Assembly: GCA_965116055.1 (NCBI GenBank) | Contig: OZ220466.1 | Coordinates: 2,294,001-2,358,000, forward strand | Length of the DNA stretch: 64,000 nt | Source of the DNA: Bin55 sp965116055 | Lineage (GTDB): Bacteria > Pseudomonadota > Gammaproteobacteria > Pseudomonadales > Azotimanducaceae | Reading direction: 5' to 3' | In this document: positions 1 to 8,227 of the stretch, piece after piece | Layout of the letters: each line of letters starts with the position of its first letter | Position numbering within the stretch: position 1 is the first letter of the stretch | Position numbers and translations under genes: made by a program | Notes under the pieces: generated by a model | Seen by the model: only the letters and a program-made list of their open reading frames with translations | The model's database searches: none | Told to the model about the DNA's origin: nothing

Positions 1-535
1 CAAAGAAATTCCTACGTCCCAATGCGCAACAAAACGATGTTTCGTACACTGCTTGAGCATGCACCATGCGTTCATGTTCAGGGTCCGGGTAGTAAGCATG
101 AACGAAATAGAACTCATCGCCCGGACGCACATGTGCCAATAGTGGATGCGGTTTTACAACCTGGACCTCGTTCCATCCCATATGAGGTATTTTGAGTCGC
201 CGGTCTTGCATCTTGAAACGTCGAACTTGCCCAGGTATCAATCCCAACGTTTCAGTGTTACCCTCATCGGAACGATTCAAGGAAATCTGCAGGCCGATGC
301 AAATACCAAGAATGGGGGTACCCGCTGCGTAAGCATCAAGCAAAGCTTCATCAATACCGCGAATCTGGATGCTTCGCATCGCCGCAGCTGCAATACCTAC
401 ACCAGGAAAAATGATCCGTTCGGCTTGGCGAATGCGCGTCGCATCGTCAGTAATGGCAGCTTTCACACCTACTTCCGCACACGCTCGCTGTACACTGCGC
501 AAGTTGCCGGCGTCGTAATCGACTATAACAGTCAT
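1..535 (-). CDS. hisH: Imidazole glycerol phosphate synthase subunit HisH (3' end beyond the window)
   Basis: Glutamine amidotransferase subunit of histidine biosynthesis; it supplies ammonia to HisF. Reading the minus strand from ATG at 533-535 gives an open frame of 178 codons to the window edge, starting MTVIVDYDAGNLRS. Seen: the oxyanion-strand glycine motif FPGVG, the nucleophile elbow GICIGLQ carrying the catalytic Cys, the HisH-specific HMGWN motif, and FYFVHAYY. HisH is usually about 200 residues, so some 20-30 residues, including the catalytic His-Pro-Glu region, lie outside. The gene diverges from hemH with 62 bp between start codons, which must hold both promoters. No frameshift or unusual residue is seen. 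Confident assignment. Confidence 0.93.
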   Translation of the reverse strand, partial: MTVIVDYDAGNLRSVQRACAEVGVKAAITDDATRIRQAERIIFPGVGIAAAAMRSIQIRGIDEALLDAYAAGTPILGICIGLQISLNRSDEGNTETLGLIPGQVRRFKMQDRRLKIPHMGWNEVQVVKPHPLLAHVRPGDEFYFVHAYYPDPEHERMVHAQAVYETSFCCALGRRNFF

Positions 536-597
536 AGCTCGTTGAGTTTTAAACTAAGATCACCCGGCATTACGCCTAGTTTGAGAGGAAACTGACC

Positions 598-1614
598 TTG
601 CGTAGACGCGGGATTTTAATAACCAATCTAGGGTCTCCGGCCAATCCTTCAACCTCGGCCGTCAAGGCTTATCTCAGTGAATTTCTTACAGATCCTCACG
701 TGATTACGTTATCGAATCCGTGGCGTTACCTGTTGGCAAAAACGATCACGCAAACCCGTGCGAAGACTTCGGCGGCGGCCTATCGCAAAATCTGGGACTC
801 AAAAGATGGACCACTTATTTACCATTGCAAAGCCCTAGCCAGCCGAGTACGTCAGGCGACGGAACTCCCCGTAGCGGTCGCGATGCGCTACGGCAAACCG
901 AGCCTTTCCACTGCACACGATGAGCTACTCGCTGCAGGCTGCAGCGAGATTCTCGCGATCTTAGGGTATCCCCACTATGCGAACAGCACGTTCAAGAGTA
1001 CCGTCGAACGCCTCAAGTCAGTCTTTGCCGGCACCAAGGTCGCCATCGTCAGACCGTATTACGACGATCCGGATTTCATTGAGGCTCACGCGCAGCTACT
1101 TCGAAGGCATCTACCTAGCGAGGCGGAACACCTCCTATTCAGTTTCCACGGCCTACCGGAACAGCATATCCGCCAAGCTGACCCATCACGATCGCATTGC
1201 TTACATAGCGATGACTGCTGCTCGGTGCCCGATGCCGCACATGCGACTTGCTATCGTTTTCAGTGTATCAAAACTGCCGAGTTGCTGAGCGAACGCGTCT
1301 CGGTGCCTACCTCGGTAGCCTTTCAATCCCGTTTAGGTCGCGCTCATTGGCTACAGCCCTATACGGTAAACCACGTGCAATCACTTGCTCGAAAAGGTAT
1401 TCGCCACCTCGCCATTGCAGCGCCTGCATTTGTTGCAGACAATCTTGAGACTCTTTACGAGCTCGAGCATGAAGTTAAAGCCGAGTTTCTTGCTGCAGGC
1501 GGCGAACGACTGGATCTCATACCGTGCCTAAACGAATCCGAAGCGTGGGTTTCTCTCGTCGCTCGTTGGTGCGGCAAGGACTTGTCATGTCACGCAACCC
1601 TGGACGACTTCTAG
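598..1614 (+). CDS. hemH: Ferrochelatase
   Basis: Inserts Fe2+ into protoporphyrin IX, the last step of haem synthesis. The 338-residue product begins RRGILITNLGSP. The active-site motif FSFHGLPEQHI is near residues 180-190, and the second conserved block FQSRLGRAHWLQPYT is near 240. A Cys-rich insert follows the active-site His (CLHSDDCC, then CYRFQC). That is the arrangement of ferrochelatases known to carry a [2Fe-2S] cluster. The start is TTG at 598, chosen because a GAGAGGA Shine-Dalgarno lies about 9 bp upstream and the conserved N terminus begins at once. The TAG stop lies within the CTAG at the left edge of an IS1182 element (see findings). The last dozen residues are not recognisably conserved. 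Confidence 0.93.
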   Translation: MRRRGILITNLGSPANPSTSAVKAYLSEFLTDPHVITLSNPWRYLLAKTITQTRAKTSAAAYRKIWDSKDGPLIYHCKALASRVRQATELPVAVAMRYGKPSLSTAHDELLAAGCSEILAILGYPHYANSTFKSTVERLKSVFAGTKVAIVRPYYDDPDFIEAHAQLLRRHLPSEAEHLLFSFHGLPEQHIRQADPSRSHCLHSDDCCSVPDAAHATCYRFQCIKTAELLSERVSVPTSVAFQSRLGRAHWLQPYTVNHVQSLARKGIRHLAIAAPAFVADNLETLYELEHEVKAEFLAAGGERLDLIPCLNESEAWVSLVARWCGKDLSCHATLDDF

Positions 1615-3203
1615 GAGCCTGCGCTGTAAGAAAGCATGCGACTTGGTGAATCGTCCGGAGTCGCAGACATGCGACATCTTTGTGCGAGCATCGTCAGGCT
1701 TCAGGCCAGGGCATGGTGATCCGGCGCCTCAAAGCAGCCTGAATCGGCCTTGGACCCTAAAATCAGCCCTTGATGAGCCCCATAGTCGACGCATCCAGGT
1801 CAATCCCGGTCATGTGGCTGCAAGACATCCACGCATCCGCTTGATATTCAACGCCAGGCACACCAAGTCCCACTCGCCGCGCACGTTGTCAAGCCCACGC
1901 AGGCTGAACCGTCGAAATCCTAGTGCTTGCTTGATCCATCCGATCGGCGCCTCGACAAGCCATTTACGCTCAGCATATTGCGCACGGCCAGCCTTGGTCG
2001 CCAGCTTTTTTGCCATGCGTGCCCGCGCCGGATACTTGCGCGCGTCAACCGCGGCCTGGCGCCGGCCCTCTCGACCCAACGCCACATAGCCGTCCACCCC
2101 ACGCGCCTCCAGTTCCTCGAGATCCGCCTCGTTGCAATAACCCGCATCGGCCAGCACCGTCTCCGGACGCTTGCCATGAACCGCTTGCAATGCATCCAAC
2201 GGCTTGGTCAATTGCCCCTGGTCGTTAGGATTCGACGACACCTCCGCCGAGACGATCATCTGGTGCTCGCCATCCACCGCCACCTGGGCGTTGTAGCACT
2301 GTTGGAAGCCTTCCGTCGAGGTCTTCATGATGCGACTTTCCGGGTCGGTGAAATTGTCCTGCGACTTCTCCTCCGGCTCCCCATACGCACGCTTGTTGCC
2401 ACGCCCACGCGTCGGGTCGCGCTCTTCGTCCCCGGGCTGCCGACCACGCGCCTCATCCGCCTCACGCGCACGCGCCTCAAGACGAGCCTTCGCTTCCCGG
2501 ATCGCGTCCAACCGATCCTCGCGACGACGCAATTCAGCCGGCAACTCGTCGCCCCGAGACGCCGGACCCCAACGTTCGTCCTCCGCCTCGTCAACGGTTT
2601 GCGCCTGCTCCAGCAACAACTCGATCTCCGCCTGTAAACGACGTTCTTCCTCCTGCATGCGCGCGTAACTCATCGCCTTCCGTTTGGATGCGTTCGCACG
2701 CACCTTGGTCCCGTCAATCGCCAACTTGCCAAAGTTCGCCACGCCCAACTCGGACGCCAACCGCACCACCTCCACAAACAGCCGCTTGAAGTCCGCCAGA
2801 TGACGGTGGCGGAACTCGCAGATCGTCCGATGGTTCGGAAAGTTCCCCGCCCCCAGGAACCGATACGCCACGTCTTCCTCCATCTTGCGCGCCAGACCGC
2901 GGGAGGAAAACGTGCTCGTCGCATACCCGTAGATCAGCACCTTCAACATCATGCGCGGTTCGTAGGGCGACTTGCGACGACCATCGCCTTCATACGGCGC
3001 ATACAACGCACTCAAATCCAAACCGTCCACCAGATCGCTGACATGGTGCGCCAAATGACCCTCCGGCAGCCAATCCTTTAGATCCGGCGGCAACAACATA
3101 CGTTGATCCGGACAATACGGGCGAAACGTCGTCGGCATCTCGAAGACTCCATGCGCTATATGTGTATTATCCCGTATTCAGTTTCTACGGCGCAGGCTCC
3201 TAG
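1611..3203 (-). mobile_element. IS1182-family insertion sequence, copy 1
   Basis: A 1585-bp element (1615-3199) bounded on both sides by CTAG (1611-1614 and 3200-3203). Terminal inverted repeats match almost perfectly: left GAGCCTGCGCTGTAAGAAA, right (reverse complement) GAGCCTGCGCCGTAGAAA. It holds one minus-strand transposase gene. CTAG is either the 4-bp target duplication or part of the repeats, which cannot be told apart because CTAG is palindromic. A second copy of the same length lies at 29135-30727 and differs by scattered substitutions and small indels. The element is G+C-richer than the host genes around it. The right end opens directly into the promoter region of the lipoprotein gene. 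Confidence 0.92.
1810..3138 (-). CDS. IS1182-family transposase (intact)
   Basis: DDE transposase of 442 residues, about the usual length for IS1182. The N terminus (PYCPDQRMLLPPDLKDWLPE) is the family's hallmark. The N-terminal domain (about 1-110) includes the MMLKVLIYGYATS and FRHRHL motifs. A first catalytic aspartate is plausible in KLAIDGTKVRANASK near residue 140. A charged insert (about 165-260) precedes the second catalytic segment (DAGYCNEADLEEL), and a C-terminal APIGWIKQALGFRRF motif carries the conserved basic region. No stop or frameshift is present, so this copy could be active and could act in trans on the defective copy near 30 kb. Confidence 0.93.
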   Translation of the reverse strand: MPTTFRPYCPDQRMLLPPDLKDWLPEGHLAHHVSDLVDGLDLSALYAPYEGDGRRKSPYEPRMMLKVLIYGYATSTFSSRGLARKMEEDVAYRFLGAGNFPNHRTICEFRHRHLADFKRLFVEVVRLASELGVANFGKLAIDGTKVRANASKRKAMSYARMQEEERRLQAEIELLLEQAQTVDEAEDERWGPASRGDELPAELRRREDRLDAIREAKARLEARAREADEARGRQPGDEERDPTRGRGNKRAYGEPEEKSQDNFTDPESRIMKTSTEGFQQCYNAQVAVDGEHQMIVSAEVSSNPNDQGQLTKPLDALQAVHGKRPETVLADAGYCNEADLEELEARGVDGYVALGREGRRQAAVDARKYPARARMAKKLATKAGRAQYAERKWLVEAPIGWIKQALGFRRFSLRGLDNVRGEWDLVCLALNIKRMRGCLAAT

Positions 3204-3338
3204 TACACGACCGAGCGTATGTTGCTTACTGATTGTGAACAAGGACGTATGTCCATCGGACCGACGACCAAGCTCGCTAGGCTGACGTGTTATAAATTCC
3301 TACTAGTCGTGTCAAGCAACGAAGAGGTATCAATACTC

Positions 3339-3698
3339 ATGGGTGCATTTAAATCCTGGCTGCCTATCACATTAGCCGCGTTATTGAGCGCATTGTTCTT
3401 ATTTGGATGCGCAGACTCAGGCGGTGGGGACATTGCAGCTCCAGCTCCTACAGAAGCAGAGTCTGAGATGACCGAAGCAGCTGACGCCATGCCTAGCGAA
3501 GATACTGATGCGATGATGATGGACGAAAGCGGCGATGCCATGGCGGAAGGTACAGATGGCAGCGACGCCATGATGGAAGGCACAGAAGGCGATGACGCCA
3601 TGGAAGCAAGCGTCGAGGAAATGAGCGCGGGCGATGCAATGGAAACGAGTGAAGAAATCGTTGACGCAACGGCTGCAGAAGAGGCCCCGCCGCAGTAA
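3339..3698 (+). CDS. Small acidic Met-rich lipoprotein with DAM repeats
   Basis: I do not recognise a family. The product is 119 residues. A hydrophobic signal segment (residues 5-22) ends in a lipobox LFGC with the lipidated Cys at 24, so it should be membrane-anchored after signal peptidase II cleavage. The mature part is almost entirely low complexity: Asp, Glu, Ala, Met, Ser and Gly, with six DAM tripeptides spaced through residues 48-104. The start at 3339 was preferred to an in-frame upstream ATG because the signal peptide begins there and an AGAGG lies 13 bp upstream. A divalent-cation-binding or cell-surface spacer role is only a guess from composition. Confidence 0.75.
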   Translation: MGAFKSWLPITLAALLSALFLFGCADSGGGDIAAPAPTEAESEMTEAADAMPSEDTDAMMMDESGDAMAEGTDGSDAMMEGTEGDDAMEASVEEMSAGDAMETSEEIVDATAAEEAPPQ

Positions 3699-3704
3699 AA
3701 CCGC

Positions 3705-3723
3705 TTCGACTCCATGAGTCGAA
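3705..3723 (+). terminator. Short hairpin after the lipoprotein gene
   Basis: Perfect 8-bp inverted repeat TTCGACTC / GAGTCGAA with a 3-nt loop, 6 bp after the stop codon. There is no T run after it, so as an intrinsic terminator it is weak; it could also protect the mRNA 3' end. Confidence 0.3.
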
Positions 3724-3979
3724 TGCAGCGTCGCGCGCGCGTAGTTAAAGTTTCAGGATATCACCTTAACGATTGGCCGTTAGGGGGTTACTTTAGGGAG
3801 GTATGGCGATTAGCTGACGCTGGTGTCGCCGACGCACTATCACGAGGTTCGTGGGAGTCTACCCGCGCTACGTTGACTGCTCGTGTTCTCGTAAAGTGCC
3901 CTGTACTACCACATGGGGCGCTGCCCATTCAAAGTCAATTTGGTACCATGGGCGTTTTTTCTTGTGCCATTGTTATTCC

Positions 3980-4741
3980 TTATCTCTCAAGTCCTTCTTC
4001 ATAACACGACCGTATGCGATCAATTTCTTTTTGCGCAAATTTGGCGAACTTACCCCAAGGATCGTATGCGAATTCCTTGTGCGTTGGTTGTAAAAGTGGC
4101 CGGACCAGAATGATTCGTTTTTTTGACTTGGTTACTGTTTCTATGAGGTTGATGAGGTTGTTTAATGCTCCCATTGACTCTTTCATAGCCTCTTTGAGAA
4201 CTTTCCTGGCAACCTTCGGCTCGTACTCAAACGCACAACACAGATCATAACCGTCTCGTGCTTCAAACTTTGTTTTTTTCATCACGCGGCCAAGCAGTTT
4301 CCCTGCCAGAATATCTTGAATAGGTGCCAGTGATATACCACGTGAACTTTCAACGTGAATGACAGAACTGCGCCTTTCCTGGCTTAAACGAGACATGGAA
4401 ACGGGACCCAACTCTTTCCATGTCCATTCAAAGAATCTTTTTCCTACCCTCGGACGCTTGATTTTCCCTGCCTTTTTCAATTCCATCAGCTCATCGTATA
4501 AAAGATCGCCTTTGGCTTCCACAAATTTTGCTAAAAGTGTTCCAGGCATGGCAAAATCAATATCAGTACTATCCCGGTGGTGCCAATGTGCAGCTAACAC
4601 CGATCCTCCTCCGATACGCACATCGTCATCTTTAGTGATTCCCAACGTGCGCTCTAACACATCTAACGTTTGTTCAATCATTGATTGCTGTCGCGATGGG
4701 AATTCCACTGGTCGTAAATGATTAGATGTCATCTCGTTCAA
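3980..4741 (-). CDS. Nucleotidyltransferase-fold protein, AbiEii/toxin type
   Basis: 253 residues. The polymerase-beta-like nucleotidyltransferase signature is clear: GGGSVLAAHW followed by R-x-S-T-DID (residues about 44-63), supplying the Gly-Gly-Ser and metal-binding Asp pair. AbiEii/MenT-type toxins transfer nucleotides to RNA, notably tRNA ends. Its start overlaps the stop of the upstream 139-residue gene by 4 bp (ATGA), the tight coupling usual for toxin-antitoxin pairs. The C-terminal half is helical and basic (TKSKKRIILVRP). The substrate is unknown. A housekeeping nucleotidyltransferase is possible, but the gene context (island flank, coupled partner) argues for a toxin. Confidence 0.7.
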   Translation of the reverse strand: MNEMTSNHLRPVEFPSRQQSMIEQTLDVLERTLGITKDDDVRIGGGSVLAAHWHHRDSTDIDFAMPGTLLAKFVEAKGDLLYDELMELKKAGKIKRPRVGKRFFEWTWKELGPVSMSRLSQERRSSVIHVESSRGISLAPIQDILAGKLLGRVMKKTKFEARDGYDLCCAFEYEPKVARKVLKEAMKESMGALNNLINLIETVTKSKKRIILVRPLLQPTHKEFAYDPWGKFAKFAQKEIDRIRSCYEEGLER

Positions 4742-5157
4742 GCCCTCTCAATATCCTCGCAAGTCCAATCTGCCACGATCGCCTTTTCCCGCATTTCTAG
4801 CCCCGGATGCGGATCCTGTACCGGTAGATCAGGGTGAAACGTTCGGATTAGATTATTCCAAGCATCACCCTTATCCGCACCACAACTCACCATAAGTCGA
4901 GCAATGTTTTCCGGCTCAGTGCGACCATCAAGGTAAACACCCAATACATCTATGCCAGAAAGTATTTCCAACGCTTCGCACAGCACCCACGCTGCGCCCT
5001 CGTCGGGTGCCTCGCCCGCTTCTGCCCAGCGAATAAATTCTTCCCCTGATATATGCCCCTCGTGTCCAGCAAGATTCTTTTCAAGCAAAAAATCAACGAG
5101 GTGTTCATCCTCCCCAAAGTCTCTCATGTACCACGGGAGCTTGCTTGGTTGCGCCAC
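4738..5157 (-). CDS. Putative antitoxin / partner of the nucleotidyltransferase
   Basis: I do not recognise the family. The product is 139 residues, acidic, with no membrane segment and no obvious helix-turn-helix of the classical AbiEi kind. It begins MAQPSKLPWYMRDFGEDEHL and contains an Asp/Glu/Trp-rich middle (FIRWAEAGEAPDEGAAW). It is the first gene of a two-gene unit and overlaps the nucleotidyltransferase start by 4 bp. By position and charge it is a candidate antitoxin for the downstream protein. This is inference from context only. Confidence 0.55.
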   Translation of the reverse strand: MAQPSKLPWYMRDFGEDEHLVDFLLEKNLAGHEGHISGEEFIRWAEAGEAPDEGAAWVLCEALEILSGIDVLGVYLDGRTEPENIARLMVSCGADKGDAWNNLIRTFHPDLPVQDPHPGLEMREKAIVADWTCEDIERA

Positions 5158-5279
5158 CGTTTGATCCCTCTTTCAATGCCAAGATGTCTGGGTGCATGTC
5201 CAAACACCATGAACCTTTGCTATGTGTGAAGATTTTATATATAATATATCTAAAATGGCATAAAGACCTCCTATTCATG

Positions 5280-5881
5280 TCAGATCAACCGAAAAGCGAT
5301 AAATAAGAGAATGCTCATACACTGGCGACCCCAAAACACGTGTACAACGAGGCATTGAGTTGTCGGAACGTCTTCTTTCCATGCATGGCACAGGATCTTT
5401 CGAGCGACGGCGGTCTTGCAGAGCATCGCTAGGCGTCCGCTATGTTCGCTGATCCATGTTAAGTTTTGGACCAGCATCCATTCAGAAATGTCGAAGTTAG
5501 CTTTTCCGGTAACCGCGTCGAATCCAGTGTATTTCTGGAAATTCGACTTCTGAGGAAGGTTGCTTCCTTTCAATCGGCCAATGTCGGCATTCGTGACCCA
5601 TGGTGGGTTACCGACGATAAGGAATGGTTCAGGAAGGTCTGCGAGCAGACCTTCCTGAACCATTTTGAAGAAATCAGCTTCTCGAAGCTCGAAACGGTTG
5701 GCATCTCGTCTGGTTGCCATCTCTGATCGCACCGTATTGAGATAGTCGGCGTCTATCTCAATACCTACGATCCTTTCAGCATCAGGGTATGCGTTAGCAG
5801 CAGCAAGGAGGAATGCGCCGACTCCACAGGGGTTTGGAAGTCACCAAACTCCCATGTTTTTGTTTCTTTCACGTGTGCCAT
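5280..5881 (-). pseudogene. N6-adenine DNA methyltransferase, broken
   Basis: Remnant of an Eco57I-like adenine methyltransferase. ATG at 5879-5881 overlaps the stop of the endonuclease gene and starts MAHVKETKTWEFGDFQTP, the normal family opening. The sequence then jumps into another frame at PCGVGAFLLAAANAYPDAER (motif I), consistent with an internal deletion between short C runs that removed the start of motif I and shifted the frame. Motif IV NPPW is intact in the fragment 5280-5732. Further 3' the family's FG-A-V-DA segment appears only in other frames and the reading frame ends early. The protein cannot be functional. Confidence 0.8.
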
Positions 5882-6531
5882 CAGGCCACCCTGTAAATGC
5901 CTTCGACAACTTCAGCTTCATTGATGACGCGGGTGTATAGCAGGCGCCACTGGAAGGCGTTAGAGATGGTGAGATAGCCTTGTAGAGGTTTCTTTTGGAG
6001 AAGCGTATCAGCAATATTTCCTGCCTCAATCTCGTCAACGGGAAGGTTTCGGTCCCCGAGAAATGCGATTAGATCATCTTTGTTGCCGTCGCGGTCGAGT
6101 ATTTCTCGAATTCCTCGGGTCATCTGAAAATCGGCTGTCCTCTCTTTCTCGACATAGATCGTGTGCTTCATGTCGAGGCGACCAGTTCGAGCATCGTGAT
6201 TGTCTGATTTCTCATAGACAAACACCAGCAACCCATACCCTAAGCCGAAGATTTTTTGCCAAGCAGACTTGAACGGGGAAGATGATTGTGGTTGCTCAAC
6301 GCTGGTGACTTTCATGTCAATATCAAGGCTTGGAAAGCCTATCCCAGAAGCCGAGCTTCCAGTTTCAAAGTCATAATGCTCAATAAGATAAGATTTGAAC
6401 TTGCGCTCAAGATATGTACCGATAGCCTTACCATCGGTCACGCCATACAGGGCTGGTTCGTCATACTTACTTTCGACCAACGCGAAAGTAGCGGCTTCCT
6501 CGCGCAAAATTTCTATGGTTAGTGGCTGCAT
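5881..6531 (-). CDS. Putative type II restriction endonuclease, PD-(D/E)XK fold
   Basis: 216 residues, uninterrupted. It carries a PD-(D/E)XK-like core: a conserved Glu near 42, then SLDIDMKVTS (Asp70, Asp72, Lys74), followed by a nucleotide-rich-site-like segment PFKSAWQKIFGLGYGLLVF. It belongs to a family found upstream of Eco57I-like methyltransferases, and here its stop overlaps the methyltransferase start (TGATG). Because that partner is destroyed, the enzyme should be lethal if active on unprotected sites. It is therefore probably inactive, unexpressed, or the sites are protected by another methylase. The specificity cannot be read from sequence. Confidence 0.7.
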   Translation of the reverse strand: MQPLTIEILREEAATFALVESKYDEPALYGVTDGKAIGTYLERKFKSYLIEHYDFETGSSASGIGFPSLDIDMKVTSVEQPQSSSPFKSAWQKIFGLGYGLLVFVYEKSDNHDARTGRLDMKHTIYVEKERTADFQMTRGIREILDRDGNKDDLIAFLGDRNLPVDEIEAGNIADTLLQKKPLQGYLTISNAFQWRLLYTRVINEAEVVEGIYRVA

Positions 6532-7122
6532 GAGACGGCGACCGTGACTATCCTACACTGAATTGAGCCGGATTTGCGATCAAATCTACGAACCGCGGCG
6601 ATCGCTATCTTAACGCCATATGCTGTGCCATCAATGTCCATGCGTGTGATTGATCAATAAACGGTTCAAAACCATTCGCCACGGATATCAGTACACCTGT
6701 CGCCAGTTCGCTGAGATCATTGAGATAGACCACCGGCAATTCGTTGTGTTCCTGCTGGCCTTGATGGATGGGAGCAGCTGCGAGAGTTCTGCCAGTGCCG
6801 TGGCGCTCGTCACGACGGTGTATCGTGGGATGTAACACGTCTTAACGGATATGTATCAAAGTGTGACTGGTACATCGTGACTGGTTTCAATAGACGCTTC
6901 AAACTTGGAGTATTGAACATTGCACAAAGAAAGTGACATTCAGATGTCGTTCAGAATGGATCGCGGAGGCGCTATTCGCCAGCAATAATGACCAGTTCAA
7001 GAAGCAAGCGAAGTTCAAATAGGCGGACGCGACCACTAACGGCTTCGTTCTACCGATTGATACATCCGGCCAACTCGCGTTCTTCACCTGTTTTGTCAGA
7101 GTTATACCTCCTATTGGATTCT
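6532..7122. other. Intergenic, decayed sequence
   Basis: No convincing gene. A minus-strand open stretch at 6605-6838 encodes a peptide containing VVYLNDLSELATGVLIS. It looks like the C-terminal piece of some protein but has no start signal and no family I can name. The rest has stops in all frames. Probably the eroded edge of the restriction-modification insertion. Confidence 0.4.
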
Positions 7123-7986
7123 CTAAAACAGTTTCCCGTTCTTCGCGTGGTGTTGCAGCGAGTCGTAAAACGCTTGGATCAAATTGCGCGAATACATGGA
7201 TTTGCGTGCGACGAATCGAACGGGACGATTCAGGCCACTGGGGCCTAAAACGATGATTTTTTCCATATCAATAGAGAGCGCGTTCGCTACTCCAATCGGA
7301 ATGAGACCATAACCGAAGTTTGAGAGCGCCATTTGTGCCACAGAGAAAAACGACTCTAATGAAGTCGCACGCGTTAAATGAAGACGGCGCATGTCCTCCT
7401 CCATCGCCGCCCACGCGCCTGATCTGGATTCGATAGTCATGACGCTAAGCTGGTCACCAACTCGATAATCCATTTTTTGCAATCCTGCTGGCACGATGAC
7501 CATCGGTTCCAAACCAACGATTTCAGATTGCAGATCCGCCTCGGCATCGGCCGATCCAGTACAGATCCCCACCATCAGCTCACCCGATCGCAACCGATCA
7601 AGAACCACTGGTGAACGCTGAGCATGAAACTCGAAATGAACTTCCGGCATATCGTTACGCACCTTGGCAAATAGGCGCGACCCCCAGCTACCCAATATCG
7701 ACTCGGAAACGCCTACGATAATCCTTCCACTTTGCAGCGCTGTATCTTCAAGGAATACGCTACGAACTTCCTGTAACAACGGCATCGTTCGATCGACTAA
7801 CTTTCGCCCATGTTGCGTAAGTTCGACGCGCCGGCCGCGCCGTTCGATGATCTTCTTGCCGTAGTAGTTCTCAATCGCAGCGATACGTTTGCTAACGGCT
7901 CCCTGCGATATATTCAAGCGTGTGGCCGTTTCTTTCATAGTTCCAGTCTGGGCCAGTTGCACAAGGGTTTCGAAGTTTTTAATCAC
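7123..7986 (-). CDS. LysR-family transcriptional regulator
   Basis: 287 residues. The N-terminal winged helix-turn-helix (about 1-60) has the family pattern TGTMKETATRLNISQGAVSKRIAAIE. Residues 88-287 form the type 2 periplasmic-binding-like effector domain (GRIIVGVSESILGSW onward). The start is GTG at 7984-7986; no ATG lies in the right place. It is divergent from the TauE/SafE gene with a 241-bp shared control region. LysR regulators commonly control the divergent gene and themselves, so this exporter is the likely target. The effector is unknown. Confidence 0.88.
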   Translation of the reverse strand: MIKNFETLVQLAQTGTMKETATRLNISQGAVSKRIAAIENYYGKKIIERRGRRVELTQHGRKLVDRTMPLLQEVRSVFLEDTALQSGRIIVGVSESILGSWGSRLFAKVRNDMPEVHFEFHAQRSPVVLDRLRSGELMVGICTGSADAEADLQSEIVGLEPMVIVPAGLQKMDYRVGDQLSVMTIESRSGAWAAMEEDMRRLHLTRATSLESFFSVAQMALSNFGYGLIPIGVANALSIDMEKIIVLGPSGLNRPVRFVARKSMYSRNLIQAFYDSLQHHAKNGKLF

Positions 7987-8227
7987 AGTACGGGATGTCA
8001 GCTAAAGGAATGCGATGTGCTGATCGTGGTCATTTTTATCAGTCGATAACGGGTTACTTGCACACGGTGAGTCGAGAAAGTCGAGAAACGAACAAGTGCT
8101 TTCCTATTGTTTTTATGTCTACATCTGCCTTTTGGCATTTTCTGCGACGATCCGCGGTCATGAACTCTAATTTGATTCTGCATAGCGATAGCCTGAGTGC
8201 GATGCAAAAAATCGCTCAACGCTCCAT

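Noticed and set aside
146..595. Open frame on the plus strand opposite hisH
   Set aside because: The minus strand encodes HisH with conserved motifs over the same stretch; this is its antisense shadow.
6605..6838. 77-codon minus-strand frame with VVYLNDLSELATGVLIS
   Set aside because: Looks protein-like at its C-terminal end but has no start signal, no family and lies in decayed sequence; not called as a gene.
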